A stretch of DNA of 64,000 nucleotides, from positions 62,001 through 126,000 of the forward strand of contig VIIQ02000094.1 in assembly GCA_007449985.2 (NCBI GenBank), read 5' to 3'. How positions within the stretch are numbered: the stretch's first letter is position 1; the number at the start of each line of letters is the position of its first letter. The position numbers and the translations under genes were made by a program. Of the stretch, positions 54,276 through 64,000 are shown piece after piece. Source of the DNA: Desmodesmus armatus. Lineage: Eukaryota > Chlorophyta > Chlorophyceae > Sphaeropleales > Scenedesmaceae. The notes under the pieces were generated by a model, which searched no databases, was not told the DNA's origin, and was given only the letters and a program-made list of their open reading frames with translations.

Positions 54276-57200
54276 ATGCAGCAGCCTCAACTAGGCGGGT
54301 TTGAGCGGGAGTTGCATCAGCAGCTGACCCACCTCACTCAGGAGGTGCTGGCTGGAGCACAGAAACTGCGCAGTTATGATGGTACTGTCCCTCGTAGCAT
54401 CGCAAAGCCCCTGGAGGATCAGCTGCAGCAGCAGTTGCGCAAGCTGAAGTCCCTTGCAGCGGACCTGAGCCATGCTGCCAATGAGCAGGAGCGGTGAGTG
54501 CCCAGTCCAGCCTGCCAAGGTTCTGCTGTCCATGCATACGGCATGGCACACTGTGCTGTCCTACCCTGTGCTGTGCTGCATGCCCTGAGTGCTTTGTCAA
54601 CATCGCTGTGTTCACACATCTTTAAATTGTTGTAATCTGCAGGCCTGAAGAGGTACAGCAAGTGGGAGCTGTTGCTGCTCACCACCAACAGGCTGTCGAA
54701 ATGTGAGTGCTGCAACTAGCAGGAATCAGGTGTCTGCAGGCACATTTACAGCTATGAGCGGGTTGCAGTGCAAAGGTACCAGCTGCTGCATTGTTGGTCC
54801 AAGGCCTTGTTTACAGGGCCACCTCATTCGTAGCTGACAGCGGAGCCTGCATGGGTGTTTGTCGCAGGGCCCGCAAGGAGGTGCAGACGGCTCGGATACA
54901 GTATGAGCTCAACATCAAGAAACATGACGAACAGCAGGTGTGTTGTGCATCTGGCGCAGCCGCCAAGTAGTGCCATGCAGTTTGTCACAGCGTGAGCCTC
55001 ATGGCACCTATCAGGACACCATGTCTCCACGGCATCTGAGTGCCTATGACAGCCCTGGACATGCTTGCTGCTTATGAATCTGACTGCTTCCACCCTGAAG
55101 CTTCGCCAGTTGGCCTCCAATTCTTCTTGTACCTGTGAGCAATACGCACTTGTCCCTGCCTTGTTGCAACCCTGAATGTCTTTATGTTGGTCGTGCCGCT
55201 GCTGAATGTTCATGCTGTGTGGTGTGCTGGCGCATGTTTTCTGCAGCGGCGCGAGCTCATCGGGGCAGTTGACTTCTCACAGCAGCAGCAGAGGTTTGCG
55301 AAGGAGCAAGATGTGTTGGAGGGGAAGCAGGACGTGACAGCCTCCCTGCGGCGCACCAGGCAGCTGATGATGCAGAACCTGGAGCAGACACACGGCAATA
55401 TCTCAGTCCTGGGTGCGTGTGCTGGGGCCAGAATAGGACATGGTGCTGCACATGCAGGATGGTTGCATGCATGCATGCACACAGCTGACCAGCAGGGTCC
55501 TTAGTGGGCGACTACATGCCGCTGCCTGCAGGACAGCCCCTCGTGTGCTGGCTGGTAACTTGGCTAGTGTGCTGGCCTGTGCAGGATCGTGCTGTGGCTC
55601 ATGCACTGCTAGTGTGGCGTTTGTACGTGCAGGTGCCGGCAACAAGCGGCTGCAGGGGGCCAGTGATGAGCTGGCAGGGCAGAAGGCGCTGTTCAAGGAC
55701 ACACACAAGCAGCAGCGCACCCTGCAGAAGCAGAGCTGGATGGACAGGTGCGGCCAGCAGTGAAATCAGAGGGTTTGGAGATTCTTCAGAAGGCAGTGGG
55801 CAGTCGTTTGCGGGCTGTTGAGCAGAGGGCTTGCATCAAGTAGTGTTCACGCTGTTGTGAGCGCTGCATCACTCTTTTTGGGGGGGGGGGGTCCTGCATC
55901 AGTCTTTGGTGAAGTTGTCCTTCGACGCTCGCCCAGTGGTACCACAATGGTATGGCCCCAGCTGTCACTGACTAACTCGTGTGGTGTTGTTGTGCTGTGT
56001 GTCTGCCTGCAGGTACTCCATGTACCTTGGCTTGGCCTTCTTCCTTTTGGTGTCCACCTACATCACATTCAGGCGCACACCCGACTTCATCAAGCAGCCA
56101 GTGTATGCCCTGCTGCACATGAAGCAGGGTGGGCAGCCGTTCACGCAGCAAGGTAGGGCGGTGCTGTCAGGGCCGGTGCGGTCAGGGGGCGAGGCATATG
56201 GAAGTTCACCCCCGGGGCGGGGTCTCTGGGATCATGAGGGTGTGGGCACAACTGGTGTGTGTCCGGGGTGGCACGCTGATCAGTTGGCATGGCACACTGA
56301 GGCATCAGTCGGAGAGTCCATGGTTCTGGAGATGTGGGTATGAGCTAAAAGCACCTGTTGGCACACCATACAGTTTTGCTCCTGTTTAGACCCTTTTGCC
56401 TAAAAGCCCAGCACCTTTCACTCCCCAAAACAGCCCAGCCCAGTCATGCTCACCCTGCTGCTGCACATGACATCCTGCGCTGCCCCGCATCTACCCGATG
56501 TGCTGATTCGCAGATTACGACAGCCTCAACCTGCCGCCCGGCACGTTTGTACCCTCCAGCGAGCAGCTGTGGGGCACAGGGAATGGGAAGCTGCCGCCAG
56601 AATGGGAGGCCTGGGACAGTAACTTTGAGGGCGTGCCCGGTGCAGCAGACTCTGCCTCCGGGCCCTTCCAGGACGCAGAGTGGCTAGACGCAGAGCAGCA
56701 CGAGCCAGTGGGCCGGACGGGTGGGCAGGTCTGGCGCAGGGGCCAGCACGGGGAGCTTCTGGAAGGTCAGGGAAAGGGCGCCCCTCACGATGATATTCAC
56801 GATGACAGGCGTGGGGCGGGGGAGGTGGGGAAGCCAGGGCAGCAGCCGGAGCACAGGAGGGAGCCTGAGCAGCAGCCGGATGAGCAGTGGGAGCGGCGGC
56901 ACCCCCCATGCATGAGGGCGAGCGGCGCCCTCCGCATGCGGACCCGCGCCTGCCCCCGCGCAGCCACCCCGGCATGCACGAGGGCGAGGATTGGGACCAC
57001 CGCGACCATATTGACCCCCGGCATGGGGATGACCCCGGTGCCGCGCCGCGCACGCCTCGCCGAGACTTTGAGCGGCCACCACCTGGCCACCCAGAACGGC
57101 CACCTCCGGGCCACCCCCGTGACCCGCGCTGGCAGCTTGACAATCATGATCCCCGTCATGATCCCCGTTGGCAGCACGATGAGGAGGAGCGCTGGCGGCG

Positions 57201-60200
57201 TGAGGAGCAGTACAGGGGGCGTGAGGGGCACGGGGACGAGGCAGGGGAGTGCTCGGCTGCAGGGCATACAGCAGGAGGCCCGGAGTGCTCGGCCGATCAC
57301 CACCCCGGCCACCCTGCCGAGCACCACCCGCACCCAGGGCATGAGGACCACCCACCCCCTGGTGTAGGGCCCACACCAGCTGCTGTGCCTGCTGGTGGTC
57401 GGGACGATGGACACCCCAGCACACCAGATGCACACCGCGAGCAGCACTGGGAGCAGGAACACCGACGGGAGCAGCACGGTGGCGACAGTCACCCAGAGCA
57501 GCAGGATGGGCGGGATGAGGTGGCAGGGGACAAGGGTGGGCTCCATGGCCGTGAGCCAGATCTGCCTCCCCCACCTGCCCCAGCTCCTGTGCCCCTGCAG
57601 GAGTCTGCTCCTGTGGATGTCACCTCTGGTGCTGCTGACCAGCAAAAGCAGCAGCAGCAGGATCCCCACCAGGAGCAGCACGCAGACACCCAGCAGCAAC
57701 AGCAGCAACCCGGTACACCACCTGCTGGGGAGCAGCAGCAGCCCCAGCAGCAGCAACAGGGGGACCATCACGACCAGGGCCCAGAGTACTTTGAGGAGGA
57801 GGGGCCAGACGGCAGCCATGAGCCCTGGGGTATGGATGAGGACAGCCTGCCTATCCCAGCATCACCATACCCTGGCCACCACCCGGCCCAGCAGCAGCAG
57901 CCTCCCGCGCCAACAGCAGGAGGCATCGTGGACCCTGATGCACCTGAGGCACATGCAGCAGGTGAGGGGAGCTGGACTGAGGGAAAGTAGCATGCACATG
58001 TGGCTGGGCGATTGGGCACTGAGCCGTGAGCATGTATGCTGGGGGGCGGCCGTTGGTATGGTTGGCGGGTGATGATGTGGGGGTAGTGATGTCGAAGCAT
58101 GCAACGAGTGGTATGTCCACCTGCATCTGCTGCCCAGACTTGCAGCTTAGACATTACAGCTTCGACAGCTGGCTGTAATGGCCCCATGGCTTGGCTCCGA
58201 AGGTGCTGCATAACACTTCAGACATGCTTGTGTTGATTAGAGGTACATGCTGCTGCTTTTTTGCGCCCGCAGGTGGTCACCAGAAGCATGGTGGGCCAGA
58301 GGGTCTGCATGAGGACCCAGATGAAATGGAGTGGGTGCTGCAACAGCAGGAGAAGCAGGCAGCTGCTGAGAGGGAACGGCAGTTGCAGGAGCAGCAAGCA
58401 GCTGCAGAGCAGGAAAGGGTGCGACAGGAGCAGGAAGCAGCAGCTGAGCGCCAGCGGCAGCTGCAGGAGCAGCAAGCAGCTGCTGAGCAGGAAAGGGTGC
58501 GGCAGGAGCAGGAAGCAGCAGCGGAAGCCGAGCGCCACCGGCTGCTGCAAGAGCAGGAAGCAGAGCAGGAAAGGCTGCGGCAGGAGCAAGCTGCTGAGCA
58601 GGAAAAGGTGCGGCAAGAGCAGCAGGCAGCCGCAGAAGCTGAGCATCAGCGGCAGCTGCAGGAGCAGCAAGCAGAGCAGGAAAGGCTGCGGCAGGAGCAA
58701 GCCGCAGAGCAGGAAAAGCTACGGCAGGAGCAGCAGGCAGCTGCTGAAGCCGAGCGCCAACGGCAGCTGCAAGAGCAGCAAGCAGAGCAGGAAAGGCTGC
58801 GGCAGGAGCAAGCTGCAGAGGAGGAAAGGGTGCGGCAGGAGCAGCAGGCAGCTGCTGAAGCTGAGCGCCAGCGGCAGCTGCAAGAGCAGCAAGCAGAGCA
58901 AGAACGGCTGCGACAGGAGCAAGCTGCTGAGCAGCAGCGCGTGCTGCAGGAGCAGCAGGCAGCTGCTGCCGCTGCCGAGCTTGAGCGTGCTCGTGCTGCA
59001 GCAGCAGCACAGCTGGAGCAGGAGCGTGCAGCACAGGCAGCCTCCAGCCAGCAGCAGCAGCAGCCCCCCATGCAGCAGGACCACGGGGACACTGAGCCTG
59101 TCATGCCACCGCACGACCCTCATGCTGATGGTGCACAGCTCGAGCAGCAGCAGGATGATGTTGCTGTTGACTCACCGTCACAGCCTGCACCAACCCAGCA
59201 TGATGACGCCCAGCACATGCCGGCACCCCAGCAGCAGCAGTCGGGCCATGAGGACGACGCGCAGTTTGAGCCTGTGCTGGCAGCAGAGCAGCAGCAGCAC
59301 CCCCATGGGTCCAGCCAGCAGGAGGCAGCGCTTCCAGCACTCCCACATGAAGACATGCTGCGGCTGCAGCATGAGGCTGAGGCTGCGGCACGGGAGCTGC
59401 AGGGGCAAGCAGCTGCTGCCACGCAGGACCAAGCGCATGACAGCGGCCACTCAGAGCACACCCAGCCCCACGACGAGCACCACCAGCAGCAGCTGCAACA
59501 GGAGGTAGAGCACACACCTCACCAGCAGCAACAGCAGGAGGGACAGCATACCCAGCAGCAGCAGGAGGCAGGGGATGAGGCTAAGCTTGAGCCCCAACAG
59601 CAGCAGGAGGCAGGGGATGAGGCTGGCAGTGCTGTCTCAGACATTGAGCATGCCGCTGCCGAGGCTGTGCAGGAAGCAGCCGAGGCAGCAGCAGCTGCGC
59701 AGCAGGCCGCCCATGAGCAAGCTGCTGCCACAGGGCATGCAGCTCCTGGTCACGTCCCCGAAAGGGAGGGCGGTGCAGCAGGTGCTCAGGGCCATAGGGG
59801 TGCAGAACCAGGCGGGGATCATTCTGCAGACACTGATGGGGACATAGCGACTGCCACAAAGCAGGAGCAGCATGAGCAGCACCACCAGCAGCAGGAGCAG
59901 CAGCAGGAGCCAGCATACATGGCTCAGCAGGCTGCCGCCCTGCGTGCACAGCAGGAAGCAGCAGCGGCCCAGCTGCTAGCTGAGCAGCAGGAAGCAGCAG
60001 CTGTTGAGCCCCACACGCAGGGCCACACTGACCAAACAGCAGAGATGGCACCAGAGCATGCGGCCCAACAGGAGGCTCTTGAAGAGGAGCCAGCACGCAG
60101 CGAGCAGCAGCAAGTCGAGCCAGAGCTGCCGCAAGGCTCTGCAGACAGTGCAGCAGCCGAGCAGACACATCTTAACGTCCCTGCAGACACGGATGTTCCT

Positions 60201-61124
60201 CCTGCCGACTCTGCAGAGTCACGAGCCCCTCTCACTGACTCTGAAGACCACGCAGCAGCAGCAGCAGAGGAACAGGTGCCGCCTGGTCGCTCCCCTGAGT
60301 CCCAAGAGCAGCAGCCTGCTGCTGAGGCAGCCACACCCGAGCCCCAAGAGCAGACGCAACAGCCTGCTGCTGACGCAGCTGTCGCCACACCCGTCATTGA
60401 CTTTGACAGCACCACCGCCGACGTCCTGAAAGCCAGCAAGCAGGCAAAGCAAGCCCTCGTGAAGGCTAAGCTCGCCCAGCACAGTGGTGACACCTCTGTC
60501 CCTGCAGCACCCAGGTTCCAGCCCCAAGCTGTTGAAGAACAGGAGGAGGATGTTGAGGGGTCAGATGCCGGGGGTGAGGGCGGTACAGCTGCTGGTGGGG
60601 GCGGTACAGCAGGGGGTACAGCAGGGATCCTGGCTGGGCTGTGGTCGAAGCTAGGGGGCCTGTCTGTGCCACCAGTGGCCCAGGCATTCAAGCTCGAGCT
60701 GCGGCCACTAGAGGGTGCGGAGCACTTTTTCGACGAGCCTTACAATGACTACTATTTCTATTATGCTGATGAGGACGGGAATAAGGTCAAGGCAGGGAGC
60801 GGCAGTGGCGGCGAGGGCAGCCGGCAGCATGTGCGGCCGGCAGCGGGTGGGAAGGGGTCTGCCGGTGGGGCGGCAGATGCGCAGTCCGGAAGGCAGCAGC
60901 AGGGGAAGCAGCAGCTGTACGAGCCGTATGACGATCCGGAAGATAACATAGACGAGTTTTCGGAATATGATGCATCGGATCTGCTGTTTGATGGTGACAG
61001 TTTGGATGTGGAGGAGGGTGTGGGTGGGGATGGTGGTTCTGCTGCTGGTCAGCAACGGGCGGGGTCTGGAATTGCGGGCGCGCGGCAACAGCCGCCGAGG
61101 GGAAAGGGGACGGCTGAGTTGTAG
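54276..61124 (+). CDS. SEC20/BNIP1-type SNARE with a giant Gln/Glu-rich C-terminal extension
   Basis: Eight exons: 54276-54493, 54643-54702, 54868-54937, 55247-55412, 55633-55747, 56013-56152, 56514-57961, 58273-61124. Exons 1-6 (about 256 residues) form a SEC20-like protein: coiled coil, then TRQLMMQNLEQTHGNISVL, the SNARE-like QKALFKDTHKQQRTLQKQSW, and one membrane helix (YSMYLGLAFFLLVSTYITF, about 212-230). SEC20 is a Q-SNARE of Golgi-to-ER retrograde transport. Known relatives end soon after the helix; here phase-consistent splicing adds about 1430 residues: an acidic, His/Pro-rich part (exon 7), then long Gln/Glu/Ala helices with a 37-residue repeat (exon 8) and an acidic end finishing TAEL. 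Topology would place this in the ER lumen. Exon 7 lacks one base at a C6 run (56902-56907), where the frame changes; the total becomes 1690 codons if one C is restored. The exon 6 donor (G|GTAGGG) is the weakest link, so two adjacent genes remain possible. Confidence 0.75.
58560..58950 (+). repeat. 111-bp (37-residue) coding tandem repeat in SEC20-like exon 8
   Basis: Unit starts EAERQRQLQEQQAEQERLRQ and continues EQAAEQEKLRQEQQAAA; about three and a half good copies, flanked by shorter related units from 58345. Predicted to be a continuous charged helix or coiled coil. Confidence 0.85.
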
Positions 61125-61292
61125 CATTGGGTTGCATTGACTGCACTTGTGATGCATTGTTTGCCTGTGGGGGGTTGGGCACATGTCTGTGGTTGTCGGC
61201 GTTTGCCGGGGGTGCTGCAAAAACTGCACCAGAAAGGTTTGGCGTGGGGTTGCTTTGGGGCGATGGGTTTGGTTGCGACAAAACTGTCTGCT

Positions 61293-61297
61293 TGTAA
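61293..61297 (+). terminator. Putative TGTAA polyadenylation signal of the SEC20-like gene
   Basis: TGTAAATA, 169 bases after the stop codon. Confidence 0.5.
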
Positions 61298-62118
61298 ATA
61301 TTGGGCTTGCCACTGCAGGTATCCTGTAGTCCTGAGGATCGAGGCTGCCTGTTTGAGGGACCATGCGTTGCACAGATTGACAGCTGGTGCTTCTGTTTTT
61401 GATGTGAATACTCCAACAGCCAGGCCGAGGCTGTTGATAGTGCGGTGGGTGCATAGCTCAAGGCAGCAGCACGTGCACCTGGCATCAATGACTGCAGGAT
61501 GCTCACAATACCAGCGCTGTCTGATAGCTTGAAGTGCTGCTGAGTCAACATGTGGGAGGCACGTTGCAACCAGACCTTTACAAAAACCGTAACCCTAGCA
61601 GCCTCATGAAAAGCCCTCTGCTGTCATCAGGCCTTTTGGTCACCAGCAGCCCAGCCACAGGAGGCTAGGACAGCAACAGCAACCCAGCGCTGCCCCATGC
61701 AGCTGCTAGCCCAATGTGGGCAAGAGGGTCCCAACAGGTGTCAAGCTGCTCGACAGGAATGCTGCAACACACACCAAAGTGGGGTAGATTGACAGCATTG
61801 CTTGCGACGCACACTGGGGATGGCTTGTGCAGCAGCACCTGGCACAATCTATGTCAGACAGCAATCACAGTAGTCTTGCCAAGACTTGGGACGGTCCCGA
61901 CAGATGCCCTCAACTCTATCCATCACTTAACCACTTCTCTTTGTTGACAGACACGACAGCTTCAGCCTCTGCGATCTTATTACAACTTTAACCCAGGACA
62001 GGACCATAACATGCAGACCCCACACAACCCATTGCGTTGCCAGCCACCTTCTGTCACAGTCACAGCTGTCTTGCAAGTGTGCTCTTGGTCAGGCAGACCA
62101 GGCTGCACGCCACAAAAC

Positions 62119-62123
62119 TTACA
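62119..62123 (-). terminator. Putative TGTAA polyadenylation signal of TIM22
   Basis: TTACA on plus, 61 bases beyond the TIM22 stop. Confidence 0.55.
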
Positions 62124-62183
62124 CGCACGTGTGTGCATGGCAAGAGACACACAGACCACTACTCAACATACTGGCCCTGTCTG

Positions 62184-63703
62184 TCACATGCCTCCTGTGA
62201 AGTACTCTATAGCTGTGGAGAAGGCTGCAAAGCTGGCACAGCCAAAGCACATGGCCTTGGCACCACCTGCACAGCACAGCACAGCAGGCAGTGGGCATGA
62301 CACGGCACAGCAGACATACGTAACATCACACAGCTCAACAGCAAGAGACAGTGAACAATAGACATGCGGAGTTGTGATTGGGACTTGTCCAGCCTATCAA
62401 GCAGCTTCATGCCACACAATGATTGTATCATATGAAAGGACATGGTGTGCAGATGGCCAAGGGGGGTTTGTGAGTGCTCGTCCCTGCTGTCTGCACATGT
62501 CTGCACATGTAAGGACGACCAAGATGTAAAAACAGCTCAAACAAGCACCTGCATGCCACCCTGTGCGAGGCTGTACATCATGCTTACTGCAAGCAATTGC
62601 CTGCTCACGGCCCACACCCCAATTCCAGTTCTTTTTTTTGGACATCTATGACCCCAATACCAAGGCAGGTTGCACATCGGCCTGGCCGCCCACCTGGTGC
62701 CGCCATGAGTCCGCCAGTTGCACACCCTGCCAGCGTGGCATTCATGGCGTCATGCTTGGCCCTGTAGCGCTCGATCACGCACTCAGTGCCTGAGAACAGG
62801 AAGCCCATGCCTGCAAAGCCCTTGGCATATGATTTGCTCTTCTGCTTCATCAACACCCACGTCTCTTTCAACACCACCCGCGTGGGTTTGGTCTCCCCCA
62901 TGGGGGCAGCGTCTATGCCCTGTGGGTTGGCGGTGGCATGGGAGTGTTGCAGAAGCAGCAGAGTGTGAGGGTTGGGTCGAGATCTTGTGTTCATACTGCA
63001 CAGTAGAGTCGTGAAAGAAGGCCTCACCCTCACTGCAGATTCGCGGGATGCACAGCTGCAGCTGAGGCTGTATGCCAGGAGGCTGCTCCTTGCTTTGTAC
63101 AACCACACGCTGCTGCAAATGTAGCACAAGCCAACCAATGCTGTGACGTGTTCCTTCTGCTGCTTCTACCAGCCTACCCCACAAAGGAAAAACACATGTG
63201 ACCATGCTGTTGTTCTGCTGTTGGCTCACCTGGGTGTCTAAGCTGGCAGTGAACACTCCAAACGCCACTCCCAGCATGCCACCCATCCCTCCTGCTATGA
63301 CTGACCGCACTGCACAGTTGTTCATGAAGTCCTCTTGCATCATGGACTCGTACGTTGGCATCGCCAGCGGCTCAAACCTGCCCTGGAAGCGCTTTGTGAG
63401 TGCTGTCTGAAGCATGGGGTTGACGTTTTGTGGCTCCTCTTGTTGAGACGTGGAGGGCTCAGAAGCACCGGCTGCGGCTGATCCATCGCTGCCCGTGCTG
63501 CTGCTGCTGGTACTGCTGCTGCTCGCCTGCAGGTCTGCGCCAGCTGCTGCCGCTGCTTCTTCTGCTGCTGATGTAGCCTGCATGACCGCATCTGACGCAT
63601 CACTGCTGCTGCTGGAGGCTGCGTCTGCAAGGTTCAGATCAACTGCTGGTGCTGTATGTGTTTGCTGAGGAGCCCTGACGAACCACCCCTTGATGCGGTC
63701 CAT
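62184..63703 (-). CDS. TIM22: TIM22, mitochondrial inner-membrane translocase channel subunit
   Basis: Exons 63230-63703, 62694-62919, 62184-62266; phases agree; 260 residues. Residues 1-100 are a Ser/Ala-rich extension not found in small TIM22s. The Tim17/22/23 fold follows: ESMMQEDFMNNCAVRSVIAG with the GGMGGMLGVAFGVFTASLD helix, then SKSYAKGFAGMGFLFSGTEC, VIERYRAKHD (strong TIM22 signature), GCATGGLMAAP, and the last helix in the short third exon (GGAKAMCFGCASFAAFSTAI). TIM22 forms the channel that inserts multispanning carrier proteins into the mitochondrial inner membrane. If the last intron were retained, the frame would instead stop at 62605 and lose the fourth helix. Confidence 0.9.
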
Positions 63704-64000
63704 GGTGGTGGTCAGCAGCAGTGATCAGAGACTTGCGAGCACAGCACAGCGTTTAATAGCGTAATGATTGTACTGATGCACACGCAGCAAAACATCGCGT
63801 CCGTGTGTTCGTTGCAATCTGTGTTGCTTTGTTAGCCTGATCCCAGATCACCAAAGTGACAATGCCAAGGTGGCTGCAATGCAAATTATGTTTTGACGCT
63901 GTAGCTGAATTTCACAGCTGTTAGAAACAACATTTTCATTAGCACAAAGCTGTGCCACCTTCCCTTCAGACTCTACTAGTGCATCACTGCAGGTGCTCAC
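63704..64000. promoter_or_regulatory. Upstream region of TIM22
   Basis: Promoter and 5'UTR of the minus-strand TIM22 gene are expected here. No coding sequence seen up to the window edge. Confidence 0.35.

Larger units (their letters stand above)
61125..62183. other. Convergent intergenic region, SEC20-like (+) / TIM22 (-)
   Basis: T/G-rich on plus to about 61400, then C/A-rich on plus (T/G-rich on minus) from about 61560, marking the transcript meeting zone. TGTAA at 61293-61297 (plus) and TTACA at 62119-62123 (minus TGTAA) are likely polyadenylation signals. No exon seen. Confidence 0.45.

Noticed and set aside
58237..60691. Minus-strand Leu/Ala/Cys-rich frames opposite the SEC20-like extension
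   Set aside because: They mirror Gln/Glu codon repeats on the plus strand; no motif or splice support.
62605..62693. Read-through C-terminus of TIM22 (stop at 62605)
   Set aside because: A better exon at 62184-62266 restores the conserved last helix in phase, so this stretch is intron.

Overview
This window looks like nuclear DNA of a green alga (chlorophyte). Almost every protein-coding locus is split by short GT-AG introns with C/T-rich acceptors ending in CAG. Putative TGTAA polyadenylation signals follow several stop codons. Coding sequence is rich in CAG/Gln and Ala tracts. The proteins are eukaryotic (SEC20-type SNARE, TIM22, ABC1-type atypical kinase, plant-type purple acid phosphatase, MFS carrier). 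I cannot name a species. There is no bacterial operon structure and no CRISPR.

Layout: 0-6 kb holds two tandem genes for a secreted Pro/Ala-rich, Cys-rich protein; the first is cut by the window edge and frameshifted. 6.8-8.7 kb holds a decayed copy of a phosphatase 3' end and a 59-residue secreted-peptide gene. 8.7-13.4 kb (minus) is a nine-exon purple acid phosphatase, divergent from a five-exon MFS carrier (13.7-16.5 kb, plus). 18.6-19.7 kb (plus) is a DUF488 gene with a GC-AG intron. 27.7-34.6 kb (plus) is a giant Gln-rich protein kinase. 49.2-54.0 kb (minus) is a seven-exon ABC1/UbiB kinase, divergent from a SEC20-type SNARE gene (54.3-61.1 kb, plus) whose reading frame continues into a very long Gln/Glu-rich luminal region. 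62.2-63.7 kb (minus) is a three-exon TIM22.

The most unusual part is 21-26 kb and 37.9-48.6 kb. A composite module occurs three times, once inverted: flank with hairpin, 47-bp G-rich minisatellite, longer GC-rich array, a set of tRNA-like hairpins, CTG/CAG tract, and a decayed small membrane-protein gene. In the second copy a 5'-truncated LINE with an A-tail is inserted, and the first copy preserves the empty site. Long apparent reading frames in the minisatellites are artefacts of a 47-bp unit open in all frames.

Five otherwise coherent coding sequences each lack one base (or four) somewhere in a homopolymer or short repeat. This looks more like residual assembly error than independent gene death. 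Gene models below were built by joining exons whose phases agree and whose joined protein matches known family motifs; exon coordinates are in each entry.
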